Source: Ruminococcus sp. (GTDB lineage Bacteria; Bacillota; Clostridia; Oscillospirales; Ruminococcaceae). From it: a stretch of 64,000 nucleotides of DNA. A program made the position numbers and the translations under genes. This document shows positions 8,444 to 16,659 of the stretch, piece after piece. The notes below the pieces were generated by a model. It had not been told where the DNA came from and made no database searches. It saw only the letters and a list, made by a program, of their open reading frames with translations. Every line of letters begins with the position of its first letter. The stretch's first letter is position 1. The stretch is from contig NZ_JAGCFH010000154.1 in NCBI RefSeq assembly GCF_017650195.1, positions 1-64,000 on the forward strand. The letters are read 5' to 3'.

Positions 8444-10261
8444 ATGTCATTGACAAAAAATCCCAACGTATTAAAGTGGGTTGACGAGATGATAGCTCTC
8501 TGCCAGCCTGATAAGGTAGTATGGATCGACGGCTCAAAAGAGCAGATCGACTCACTTATCGAGGAAGTTACTTCACTTCCCGATGATAGCTGGGACAAAA
8601 TGTATAAGCTCAATCCCGAGAAGTATCCGAATTGTCTGTATCACAGAACACGTGCTAACGATGTTGCCCGTGTTGAGGACAGAACATTTATCTGCTCAAA
8701 GGAAAAGAAGGGCGCAGGTCCTACAAACAACTGGATGGCTCCTGACGAGATGAAGGCTCTCCTCACACCTATGTATAAGGGAGTTATGAAGGGAAGAACA
8801 ATGTATGTTATCCCTTACTCAATGGGTCCTATCGGTTCTCCTCTTGCTAAGGTAGGCGTTGAGGTAACTGATTCTATCTACGTTGTCCTTAATATGAACA
8901 TCATGACACGTATGGGCAAGCAGGCTTTCGAGAACCTCGGTGATACCTCCGATGATTTCGTAAGAGGTCTCCACTCAAAGGCTGACGTTGATCCCGAGAA
9001 GAGATACATCGTTCAGTTCCCTGAGGAGAATACTATCTGGTCTATCAACTCTGCCTACGGTGGAAACGTTCTCCTTGGCAAGAAGTGCTTCGCACTTCGT
9101 ATTGCTTCATTCCAGGGCAAAAACGAGGCTTGGATGGCTGAACACATGCTTATCCTTGGCCTTAAGAAGCCCAACGGAGAGGTTAAATATATCACGGCTG
9201 CTTTCCCGTCAGCCTGCGGTAAGACAAACCTTGCAATGCTTATTCCGCCAGAGGGATATAAGAAGGACGGCTATGAGGTATTCACAGTCGGTGACGATAT
9301 CGCTTGGATGAAGCCCGGCAAGGATGGCAGACTTTATGCTATCAATCCTGAGAATGGCTTCTTCGGCGTTGCTCCCGGTACAAACGCAAAGTCAAATTAC
9401 AATGCTCTTGCTTGTACAAAGAACGGTGCCATCTTCACAAACGTTGCTCTTGACAACAGCGACAACACTGTATGGTGGGAGAAGCTCAATGAGAATCCGC
9501 CTAAGGATGCTACAGAGTGGACAGGTATCAAGTGCGACGGTGAGGCTTGGACAGCTGAGGGCAAGAAGCTTGCTCACCCCAATTCAAGATTCACAGCTCC
9601 TGCTCAGAATTGCCCATGCATCTCTCCTGAGTTCAACAATCCTGAGGGTGTTCCTGTATCTGCTATTATATTCGGCGGCAGACGTGCATCAACAGCTCCT
9701 CTCGTATATCAGTCATTTGACTGGACACATGGTACATATATCGGATCAGCTGTATCTTCTGAGACAACAGCTGCTGCAACAGGCGCTGTAGGTGTACTTC
9801 GTCATGATCCTATGGCGATGAAGCCCTTCATTGGCTACAATGTAGGTGACTACTGGGCACACTGGCTCGAAATGGGTGCAAGACTTGGTAGCAAGGCTCC
9901 CAAGATATTCAATGTAAACTGGTTCAGAACTGATGACCAGGGTAACTTCCTCTGGCCCGGCTACGGCGAGAACATGAGAGTTCTTGACTGGATCATCAAG
10001 AGAGTTGACGGCGAAGTTGACGCTGTTGAGACTCCTATCGGATATCTCCCCAAGCCTGAGGATATCAACCTCCAGGGCATCGAGGACGAGGTAACACCTT
10101 CTGCACTCCAGCAGCTTCTCACAGTTAATAAGGACGAGTGGAAGAAGGAGATTGCTGAGATGAGAAGATATTATGACGAGGACATCAAGGCTAAGGGCGG
10201 TAATATCCCACAGGCACTTTATGATGAGCTTGACATGATTGAAGCAAATCTCAACAAGTAA
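8444..10261 (+). CDS. pckG: Phosphoenolpyruvate carboxykinase (GTP)
   Basis: A 605-residue GTP-dependent PEPCK that interconverts oxaloacetate and PEP. In ruminal fermenters it usually works toward oxaloacetate, feeding succinate formation. The kinase loop FPSACGKTNLAML (with the reactive Cys typical of the GTP class) and the metal motif VGDDIAWM are present, as are RANDVARVEDRTF near residue 70 and FGGRRAST near residue 405. Length matches the family. AGGAGG precedes the ATG and a consensus promoter lies about 95 bases upstream, consistent with strong expression. A terminator follows at 10289-10316. Confidence 0.97.
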   Translation: MSLTKNPNVLKWVDEMIALCQPDKVVWIDGSKEQIDSLIEEVTSLPDDSWDKMYKLNPEKYPNCLYHRTRANDVARVEDRTFICSKEKKGAGPTNNWMAPDEMKALLTPMYKGVMKGRTMYVIPYSMGPIGSPLAKVGVEVTDSIYVVLNMNIMTRMGKQAFENLGDTSDDFVRGLHSKADVDPEKRYIVQFPEENTIWSINSAYGGNVLLGKKCFALRIASFQGKNEAWMAEHMLILGLKKPNGEVKYITAAFPSACGKTNLAMLIPPEGYKKDGYEVFTVGDDIAWMKPGKDGRLYAINPENGFFGVAPGTNAKSNYNALACTKNGAIFTNVALDNSDNTVWWEKLNENPPKDATEWTGIKCDGEAWTAEGKKLAHPNSRFTAPAQNCPCISPEFNNPEGVPVSAIIFGGRRASTAPLVYQSFDWTHGTYIGSAVSSETTAAATGAVGVLRHDPMAMKPFIGYNVGDYWAHWLEMGARLGSKAPKIFNVNWFRTDDQGNFLWPGYGENMRVLDWIIKRVDGEVDAVETPIGYLPKPEDINLQGIEDEVTPSALQQLLTVNKDEWKKEIAEMRRYYDEDIKAKGGNIPQALYDELDMIEANLNK

Positions 10262-10288
10262 TCTTTGATACAAGGAACTTGTAAATAT

Positions 10289-10316
10289 AAAGGCTGTCGT
10301 TTTGCGGCAGCCTTTT
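10289..10316 (+). terminator. Rho-independent terminator after pckG
   Basis: AAAGGCTG paired with CAGCCTTT around a GC-rich top, followed by TTTT. Confidence 0.9.
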
Positions 10317-10339
10317 GTAGTATCAAACAGGGGAATTAT

Positions 10340-10990
10340 ATGTTCATTTTATACTTGTGTATTACTATAGTTCTTGCACTTTTTATGGCGTATATGATAC
10401 TGTGGTATAAGCGGAAAAAGGATTTATCGTCACTTACATCTGAGACAGATGGGGAGATAGTAAAGGTCGTGAAACGGGATTATAAAGATCCTGATAGCGG
10501 AGATAATAAGACTGCCTGCACTCTGAAAGTTGCTTACTCTGTTAACGGCAGACAGTATAAAACTTCGATGCAAACAAACGAAGAATGTGGAAGCTATCAA
10601 GAAGGACAGTCGGTGACTGTTATGTATGATAAAAACGACCCGCGTCATTCATATATCAAAGACGATAAACAGCCGCAACTTGTTTGGCGGAATTATATGA
10701 TCAGTTCAGTAATTCTCTTTACGGCATTTTTGATTGTTTTTATATTAACCATGCCGTTAACACTTGATTTTTCAAGTGCGCAGAAAGAACGGTTCAATTT
10801 TGTTGTGCACATATTTTTCTTTTTGTTTGCTATAGCAGGACTCATCGTTTATCCTCGAACAAAGGAATATAAAAAGAAGCGGGAAAACGGCATATCAGCA
10901 AGGAAAGAACTTGTAACATTTATATTAATTATAGGCAAAACCGGATTTGATTTGATATGGGATATAATCGAAATGCTGATAAAACAATAA
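10340..10990 (+). CDS. DUF3592-type membrane protein
   Basis: A 216-residue protein with an N-terminal membrane segment (residues 2-22), a soluble domain (about 35-115) with VAYSVNGRQYKT and YQEGQSVTVMYDKNDP, typical of DUF3592, and two membrane segments after about residue 120. Function unknown. The start is ATG 10340 with GGGGA upstream; the longer frame reaches into the pckG terminator. It is a single gene ending at a convergent terminator (11003-11025). Confidence 0.75.
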   Translation: MFILYLCITIVLALFMAYMILWYKRKKDLSSLTSETDGEIVKVVKRDYKDPDSGDNKTACTLKVAYSVNGRQYKTSMQTNEECGSYQEGQSVTVMYDKNDPRHSYIKDDKQPQLVWRNYMISSVILFTAFLIVFILTMPLTLDFSSAQKERFNFVVHIFFFLFAIAGLIVYPRTKEYKKKRENGISARKELVTFILIIGKTGFDLIWDIIEMLIKQ

Positions 10991-11002
10991 GAGCATGAAA
11001 TT

Positions 11003-11025
11003 GCTCCCCGGAAGGGGAGCTTTTT
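11003..11025. terminator. Terminator between convergent DUF3592 and XRE genes
   Basis: Perfect stem GCTCCCC / GGGGAGC with loop GGAA, followed by TTTTT on the plus strand; it abuts the stop of the minus-strand XRE gene. Confidence 0.85.
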
Positions 11026-11231
11026 CAGTCGTTGGTATGTTCAAAAAGGTCACCGGGCTGACATTCGAGAGCCTCGCATATAGCGTTCATGGTCTCGAAG
11101 CGTATGCCTTTCATTTTGCCGGTTTTCAGGTTGGAAAGGTTGACGTTGGTCATACCCACCCGTTCGGCAAGTTCGTTCAGCGACATCTTGCGGTCAGCCA
11201 TCATCTTGTCAAGTCTGATTATTATTGCCAT
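11025..11231 (-). CDS. Small XRE-family (Cro/CI-type) transcriptional regulator
   Basis: A 68-residue protein consisting of one helix-turn-helix domain (MSLNELAERVGMTNVNLSNL, then ICEALECQPGDLFE at the end), of the YozG-like type. It lies 12 bases downstream of a DUF2975 membrane-protein gene, a pairing seen throughout Firmicutes and usually autoregulated. The palindromic TTAAAGTG sites upstream of the pair are the probable operators. Confidence 0.88.
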   Translation of the reverse strand: MAIIIRLDKMMADRKMSLNELAERVGMTNVNLSNLKTGKMKGIRFETMNAICEALECQPGDLFEHTND

Positions 11232-11243
11232 GACACACCGCCT

Positions 11244-11705
11244 TTACGCTATCAGGTCGTTGTCTTCCTGAAGGCCAAGACCATATACGAAAACCTCGGA
11301 TATTATGCCGATTATGACGCCTAATGCGATCAAAAGGATATTCTGCATATCAAAAGATAAGGACATCGCGAATTGGCTGCCGTCTAAAGGTATAGTCGAA
11401 CAGGATGGTATAAGACCGCCTGCAAACAGAATAACTGCCATAATGCGGAGCTTTGTTATTATCTTCTTTGAAAAGGGCTTTCCTGTCTTGCGAATTTCAA
11501 GTAGTATCAGTGCGAGAAGTCCCAGTTCGACAAATATCACAAGAGAGCATAGACTATTGGTCAGGTACTCCTTCGTTTTCGTATTGCCTGCAAAGCATAT
11601 AAACTGCCATACAGCAGCTCCGAGAGCGACAAAGCAGAGGATACAGCTCAGCACAGTGTCAGCAAAGGTTCGTTTTTTCAGTTTTTCAGATATCATTTTA
11701 TTCAT
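11244..11705 (-). CDS. DUF2975 membrane protein
   Basis: A 153-residue protein with four membrane segments, starting about residue 18, and a conserved central motif IRKTGKPFSKKIITKLRIMAVI typical of DUF2975. The function is not established; its partner is the XRE regulator immediately downstream. ATG 11705 is preferred over GTG 11711 because AGGAG lies 8 bases upstream of the ATG but too close to the GTG. Confidence 0.82.
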   Translation of the reverse strand: MNKMISEKLKKRTFADTVLSCILCFVALGAAVWQFICFAGNTKTKEYLTNSLCSLVIFVELGLLALILLEIRKTGKPFSKKIITKLRIMAVILFAGGLIPSCSTIPLDGSQFAMSLSFDMQNILLIALGVIIGIISEVFVYGLGLQEDNDLIA

Positions 11706-11722
11706 GACCACATCTCCTTTTT

Positions 11723-11823
11723 TTAAAGTGCCACTTTAAGTTTTTAAAGTTTTTATCAGCTGATGATTGCATTATAACATTAAAATTAAAGTGTGTCAAT
11801 AACTTTTTAAAGTGTTGCTTTAA
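11723..11823 (-). promoter_or_regulatory. Palindromic operator sites upstream of the DUF2975-XRE pair
   Basis: TTAAAGTG-C-CACTTTAA, a perfect 17-bp palindrome, lies at 11723-11739 directly before the DUF2975 SD. A related site TTAAAGTG-T-TGCTTTAA lies at 11807-11823 and a third TTAAAGTG half-site at 11786-11793. Regular repetition of the same half-site suggests binding by the small XRE regulator. The rest of 11824-12057 contains nothing I can assign. Confidence 0.65.
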
Positions 11824-12057
11824 ATATGTTGGAGATGCACAAGTCATAAAACGAAATTGATCTGCTGATGTACAATTTTAACAATAGTATTACTTGACAA
11901 AGTCGTAATGTAAACGCGATTAAATACCTTACTGAGCATTATATGATGTGGATTGTCTGAGTTATCAGCGCAAGTTCGTTTATTATATGAGGCAGGAGGT
12001 GATTAAGACAAATTTCACGAAAATTTGGACAAATAACAGGAAATCACAGAAAAGGAC

Positions 12058-12086
12058 TTGCATTTCCTTCCGTAAACTGCTATTAT
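12058..12086 (+). promoter_or_regulatory. Promoter of the gtrA-dus pair
   Basis: TTGCAT, 17-bp spacer, TATTAT, about 34 bases before the gtrA start. Confidence 0.55.
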
Positions 12087-12119
12087 TATAAAGCATTGTG
12101 TTTTGAAAGGAAAGATAAA

Positions 12120-12611
12120 ATGGAGAAGTTCATCAAGTGGTGCGTTTCGATACTTCCGGATCGACTGCAAAAAATATACTATAAATATGAAGAAAAATGG
12201 CTTTACCTCGTTTTTGGAGGACTTACTACCGTAATCTCTATGGTAACCAAACTACTGCTTTTTTGGCTCGTCCCCGGCGAACCAAAGTGGGAAAGCACAG
12301 CAGGTGTGGTATTTTCGTGGATATGCGCGGTGACATTCGCTTTCTTCACGAATAAAAAGTATGTTTTCAGGAACGAGACCAAGGGCGCGAAGGAGTTCTG
12401 GAAAGTTTTCACTTCGTTTTATGGTGCAAGACTTGCAACTCTCGGTATGGAAGAAGCTATATTTCTCATATTCTGCGATTGGCTTGGCGTAAACAAGACA
12501 TTTATCACTTTTGCTAGCCAGGTCTTTATTTTCGTTGCAAACTATGTACTCAGCAAGGTCTTTGTATTCAAAAACAAGGAAAAAGCTTCTGCGGAGCAAA
12601 ACAATGACTGA
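12120..12611 (+). CDS. GtrA-family membrane protein
   Basis: A 163-residue protein with four membrane segments. The GtrA pattern is clear: an early helix with YLVFGGLTTVISMVTKLLLF, the FFTNKKYVFR motif near residue 80, and the second ANYVLSKVFVF near residue 145. Family members are thought to move lipid-linked sugars or otherwise assist surface polysaccharide synthesis. The start is ATG 12120 with AGGAAAG upstream. The end overlaps the dihydrouridine synthase start by 8 bases. Confidence 0.88.
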   Translation: MEKFIKWCVSILPDRLQKIYYKYEEKWLYLVFGGLTTVISMVTKLLLFWLVPGEPKWESTAGVVFSWICAVTFAFFTNKKYVFRNETKGAKEFWKVFTSFYGARLATLGMEEAIFLIFCDWLGVNKTFITFASQVFIFVANYVLSKVFVFKNKEKASAEQNND

Positions 12612-13608
12612 TACTTTAAAAATAGGAAATGTTTCCATAGAACGGACAGCTGCCCTTGCACCAATGGCGGGAGTTGCCGGCCGCGCATACAGGCTTATGT
12701 GCAAGAAGTACGGAGCCGCATATGTTGTGAGCGAAATGGTTTCCGCAAAGGGTATATGTTACAGCGACCGTAAGACGGCAGAGTTGTGTACGGTCACAGA
12801 CGAGGAGCGTCCAATGGCGGTTCAACTCTTCGGCAGTGAACCTGATTTTATGGCGGAAGCTGTAGGGATAGTTCTTGGCTACCGCCCTGATATAATAGAT
12901 ATCAATATGGGGTGTCCTGTGCCTAAGGTAGTCGGTACAGGAGCCGGTTCCGCGCTTATGAAGAATATTGGGCTTGCAGCTGCCGTTACTGAAGCGGCGG
13001 TGAAGGCGGCTGGTGATATACCTGTTACTGTGAAGATACGCAGCGGCTGGAGCGCAGATACTGTCAACGCTCCAGAAATGGCTAAGGCTCTCGAAGCAGC
13101 AGGAGCTTCGGCTATAGCTGTACATGGGCGCACAAGGGATATGTTTTACAGCGGCGAATCGGATATGAACGTCGTAAAAGCCGTAAAGGAAGCGGTAAAG
13201 ATCCCTGTCATCGGAAACGGCGATATAACAGACTACCGTTCCTGTTCGGAAATGTATGAGCGGACAGGCTGCGATCTTGTTATGATAGGACGGGGGAGCT
13301 ACGGCAATCCCTTTATTTTTCGTGAAATAGCAGCAAATCTCCGCGGCGAGACTTACGAGCCGCCCTCTCTTGAGAAGAAAATGCGCGTAATGCTCGAGCA
13401 TATAAGACTTATTCTTGAACTCAGCGAAAAGTGCGAGGAGCTTGCGATGCATGAGGCGCGTAAGCACGCAGCATGGTATATGAACGGATACTACGGCTCT
13501 GCGAAGTTCAGAGGACGTTGCTATCAGCTTTCGTCATACAATGAAGCTGAAGCTCTGGCAGCAGAATTTATAGAGCTCCAGAAAAGCAGAGGACTAAACA
13601 ATGCGTAG
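12604..13608 (+). CDS. dusB: tRNA-dihydrouridine synthase (DusB-like)
   Basis: A 334-residue FMN-dependent enzyme that reduces uridines in the tRNA D-loop. APMAGVAGRAYR at the N-terminus, the MGCPVPKVVGTGAGSALM motif containing the catalytic Cys (near residue 100), VKIRSGW, AVHGRTRDMFYSG and IGNGDI are all characteristic. The start is ATG 12604 (MTDTLKIGN), translationally coupled to gtrA (overlap of 8 bases); the longer frame is an extension inside gtrA. Confidence 0.95.
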   Translation: MTDTLKIGNVSIERTAALAPMAGVAGRAYRLMCKKYGAAYVVSEMVSAKGICYSDRKTAELCTVTDEERPMAVQLFGSEPDFMAEAVGIVLGYRPDIIDINMGCPVPKVVGTGAGSALMKNIGLAAAVTEAAVKAAGDIPVTVKIRSGWSADTVNAPEMAKALEAAGASAIAVHGRTRDMFYSGESDMNVVKAVKEAVKIPVIGNGDITDYRSCSEMYERTGCDLVMIGRGSYGNPFIFREIAANLRGETYEPPSLEKKMRVMLEHIRLILELSEKCEELAMHEARKHAAWYMNGYYGSAKFRGRCYQLSSYNEAEALAAEFIELQKSRGLNNA

Positions 13609-13815
13609 AAAAATCATATACATTATGGAGAAAAATAGTAACTTTTGTCGAGATGCACAAATTGCGAACAAAAATTTCGTATGAATAACCAAATTTTAGG
13701 CTATAATAAAAATGAAAGCTGAAATGTGCCGTAAAATAGAGGATTCTGGCAAAGATTTAATCTTTTGCAGAATAAAACACCTTGTAAACTCATTTAAGTT
13801 TGATACAATTTGTAA

Positions 13816-13844
13816 TTGCCAAATCGAAAAATATGTGATATAAT
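13816..13844 (+). promoter_or_regulatory. Promoter of the CapA-like gene
   Basis: TTGCCA, 17-bp spacer, TATAAT, with GTGA immediately upstream of the -10. It lies in the 13609-13905 gap, which otherwise shows nothing. Confidence 0.7.
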
Positions 13845-13905
13845 ATGAAATGAAAAGTGGTATATTTGTGGCGTTTTTATACTGCTTTTGCAAAAGGAGA
13901 CCTTT

Positions 13906-15165
13906 ATGAAACTAAGAAAAGGACGTGCAGCCGGTGCATTGGCGGTTCTCATCGCACTGGTGGCAGGCGGTATAGGCTGCGGCAATATTGTCGGAAAGCT
14001 TGACAGCGGTCAGCAGTCCGTATCCGAAACAACGACAACTACGGTTCCAGAGGAAACTACCGAGGAACTTACAACGCTTCCGCCTGACAAGGTCGTTCAT
14101 GTAACGGCAGCAGGCGACAATTTGATACATCATTCGGTCATGGTCAATGCTCGCGAGTTAGCGGGAGGGTACGGCTACGACTTCAAACCCTTGTATTCTG
14201 AGGTCAAGTACCTAATCGAGGGTGCTGATCTTGCCATACTGAATCAGGAAACAGTAATTTCCGAAAGCAATGAGCCAAGAGGAGCCGAAGGAGGAGTCCT
14301 TATCTTCAATTCTCCACCGGAGGTAGCTGACGCAGTTATCGACCTAGGCTTCGACGTGTTCACAATGGCTAATAACCACTTGCTCGATATGGGTACTGAC
14401 GGTCTTGAGGAATCCATTAACTTCTGGAACAGGAAGGCGGCGGAAAAAGACCTCACAGTCCTCGGTGCTTATCTTAACGAGGAGGACGCAAATCGTATAC
14501 GCACACGCGAGGTGAATGGCGTCAAGATCGCTTTTCTTGCCTACGCGCACCATATAAACGGCTTTGAAAGCCTGCTTAACGATGTTCCACTCAGAGTCAT
14601 CATGAACGAAGAGGAGGACGTCATCGAGCGCCAAATCAAGGAAGCCAAGCAAATGGCAGATGTTGTCATAGTGTCCGCTCACTGGGGACAGGACGATACT
14701 ACTGTCGTCACCGAGGACAGGATCGAGCTTGCAAATAAAATGGTGAACTGGGGGGCTGATGTGATACTCGGCTGTCACACTCATACCGCAGAGACTATGG
14801 AATGGATCGAGCGAGATGACGGAACGAAGGGCTTCGTTTACTACTCTATGGGCAATTTTATATGCGCTCAGACAGATAACTTCAACGTCGTGGGAGAACT
14901 CCCCGACTTTGATATAGTAATTGACGGAGAGACCAACGAGCTTAGGCTTGAAAACGTGGGTTGCATACCCACGATCATTCATTATGAGGGCGGTTTCTCC
15001 AATATGAAGGTCTATCCATACAGCAAATATTCACCAGAACTTGCAGAGCGTCACGGTCTTCCTTATGCGGTGCCTCAGGGTACTTATACGGACTTTGGCT
15101 GGGACGTTATAAACAGCATAATTGAGGAGCAAATTCCTGCTGAATTTCGCAAGCTTAACAAATAA
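13906..15165 (+). CDS. CapA family (PGA_cap) lipoprotein
   Basis: A 419-residue protein with a signal peptide and lipobox-like AGGIGCG (Cys about 26), a Thr-rich stretch, and then a metallophosphatase-like CapA domain. The domain shows the metal-site motifs TAAGDNLIHHS, LAILNQETVIS, TMANNHLLDMGTDG and VSAHWGQDD followed by ILGCHTHTAETM. CapA proteins assist polyglutamate capsule formation in Bacillus, but many homologues in gut Firmicutes have unknown surface roles. The start is ATG 13906 with AAGGAG upstream. It lies directly before the sca cluster but has its own promoter and a weak terminator, so a link to the cellulosome is only positional. Confidence 0.88.
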   Translation: MKLRKGRAAGALAVLIALVAGGIGCGNIVGKLDSGQQSVSETTTTTVPEETTEELTTLPPDKVVHVTAAGDNLIHHSVMVNARELAGGYGYDFKPLYSEVKYLIEGADLAILNQETVISESNEPRGAEGGVLIFNSPPEVADAVIDLGFDVFTMANNHLLDMGTDGLEESINFWNRKAAEKDLTVLGAYLNEEDANRIRTREVNGVKIAFLAYAHHINGFESLLNDVPLRVIMNEEEDVIERQIKEAKQMADVVIVSAHWGQDDTTVVTEDRIELANKMVNWGADVILGCHTHTAETMEWIERDDGTKGFVYYSMGNFICAQTDNFNVVGELPDFDIVIDGETNELRLENVGCIPTIIHYEGGFSNMKVYPYSKYSPELAERHGLPYAVPQGTYTDFGWDVINSIIEEQIPAEFRKLNK

Positions 15166-15190
15166 TTTGATAAATTCATTTTTCGTTCAG

Positions 15191-15214
15191 AAAGAGCCTC
15201 GAAATGGCTTTTTT
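15191..15214 (+). terminator. Probable terminator after the CapA-like gene
   Basis: AAAGAGCC / GGCTTTTTT with one bulged base and loop TCGAAAT, followed by T residues. Confidence 0.6.
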
Positions 15215-15292
15215 GTGAAATTTTTTCATTGTGCAAACCGACAAAAATAGGTTTTGCAGTTTATGTAAAATACCAAAAACGATATGAACCTA

Positions 15293-15321
15293 TTTACTTT
15301 TTTTTAGACCTGATATATAAT
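15293..15321 (+). promoter_or_regulatory. Probable main promoter of scaC-scaA-scaB
   Basis: TTTACT, 17-bp spacer, TATAAT at 15316-15321. The -35 is weak. A second TATAAT at 15630-15635 close to scaC lacks a matching -35. If the first promoter is used, the leader is about 360 nt. Confidence 0.55.
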
Positions 15322-15327
15322 GAAATC

Positions 15328-15689
15328 ATGAATAAATATAGATATGGGATTAAGTATCTCATCACGGCAGTGTGATGCGTCTTGTGACAAAACCACTGCG
15401 TGCAGAGCGCGTTTCAGTCGCAGGCTGACGGCAGAGGGGAGCTTCGGAGCGGCGTGGACAAACGCCGGATCTGAACAGGATCCGCCGAAATGCAGCTTTG
15501 ACAGCTTAAGCCTCGTCTGTATGACTGGTAGCGGCATGAGCCGCCCGCTTGGCACACTTTCATTCGTATATCGGTGAATACGGTTTTGCAGAGAGGGCGG
15601 AAGACAATGTCCGCTGCTAAAAGACACGATATAATAAGGGGCAACCGTTCCTTTGTTATATAACATTATTGAAGAAGGAGGAAAAAATA
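15328..15689 (+). ncRNA. Long structured 5' leader of the scaC-scaA-scaB operon (candidate cis-regulatory RNA)
   Basis: No credible gene lies in these 360 bases, which are more GC-rich than the neighbouring spacers and contain a series of perfect or near-perfect hairpins. These are 15363-15372 with 15394-15402 (one bulge), CGGCGT 15450-15455 with ACGCCG 15462-15467, GGATC/GATCC around 15467-15484, GCGGC-ATGA-GCCGC 15531-15544, GCGGA/TCCGC 15597-15614, and AAGGGGC-AACC-GTTCCTT 15636-15653 just before the SD. I could not match it to any riboswitch class I know. A role in controlling scaffoldin expression is inference. Confidence 0.5.
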
Positions 15690-16562
15690 ATGAAGACAAA
15701 AAAGGTAGTCGTCGGAGCTTTGGCTGCGATGCTTTCACTTTCAGTCTGCTCACTTGCACCTGTTGCAGCTGCTGGCGAAACAGTGCAGATATCCGTTGGC
15801 AAAACAAGCGCAGAGGCAGGTGCAGCTTTCTCGGTGGATGTATCGTTAGCTGATATTCCATCTTCCGGTATCCAGGCACTTGACTTTGCTGTAACTTATG
15901 ACAGCAAGGTGCTCACAATCGAATCTGTTGAACAGGGAGCTCTCATAAACAAGAGCGCAGAGTCCGCTGATCAGTCAGCATCACTCTCACCTCTCTTTGA
16001 AAGCTCAATCAACAAGTCAGAGGGCTATGTGAGCATGATCTGGTCTACTTCTACTGATGACGCTTCGTACTGGCTCAAGGGCGACGGCGTATTCTGTACT
16101 ATCAAGGGTACTGTTGTAAGCGGTGCAGCAAGCGGTACAGAATCAGCACTCAAGATCGTTCCTATCGATCGTGAGACATATGCAGGTTCAGGCTCCTCAA
16201 ACGGAGACATCGGCTGTGGCTATGAGAAGGACGGAAAGCCTGTCAAAATCGCAACAGCGGTTTCTAACGGCAGCGTAACAGTAGGATCTATCGTTACTAC
16301 TACAACAACGACTCAGCCGCCTACGAGCAAGATCGTTCGCGGAGACGCTAACTGTGACGGTACGATAGACATGGGAGATGCAGTTCTCATCATGCAGAGC
16401 CTCGCTAACCCGAATAAGTATGGTTTGGATGGTACAGACTCCAAGCACATCACTTCACAGGGACAGCTCAACGGCGATGTTGATGAAGACGTAGCGGGTC
16501 TTACATCAAATGATGCTCTTAAGATCCAGAAGTTCCTGCTCAAGCTCATTTCTGAGCTCTGA
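15690..16562 (+). CDS. scaC: Scaffoldin ScaC (one cohesin plus dockerin)
   Basis: A 290-residue secreted adaptor scaffoldin. Signal peptide 1-30; one cohesin about 32-195 (VQISVGKTSAEAGAAFSVDV start, GSVTVGS end); short linker TTTTTTQPPTS; C-terminal dockerin about 215-290 with a clear first Ca-loop (GDANCDGTIDMGDAVLIMQS) and a less regular second one (LTSNDALKIQKFLLK). In R. flavefaciens the ScaC dockerin binds ScaA cohesins, and its own cohesin recruits a different set of dockerin proteins, switching specificity. ATG 15690 is preceded by AAGGAGG. It is the first gene of an operon with scaA (97-bp gap) and scaB (60-bp gap); no terminator lies between them. Confidence 0.93.
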   Translation: MKTKKVVVGALAAMLSLSVCSLAPVAAAGETVQISVGKTSAEAGAAFSVDVSLADIPSSGIQALDFAVTYDSKVLTIESVEQGALINKSAESADQSASLSPLFESSINKSEGYVSMIWSTSTDDASYWLKGDGVFCTIKGTVVSGAASGTESALKIVPIDRETYAGSGSSNGDIGCGYEKDGKPVKIATAVSNGSVTVGSIVTTTTTTQPPTSKIVRGDANCDGTIDMGDAVLIMQSLANPNKYGLDGTDSKHITSQGQLNGDVDEDVAGLTSNDALKIQKFLLKLISEL

Positions 16563-16659
16563 TCCGAGATTATCTGATTTGTCCCCCTTACAAAGGAATA
16601 CAAACCCAATTTATGTTTTATTAATAGGCGTAAAAACCTAAAGAAAGGAATTATTACAA

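Noticed and set aside
15344..15577. 77-codon frame in the scaC leader
   Set aside because: No SD, no family resemblance, and the region is better explained by RNA hairpins.
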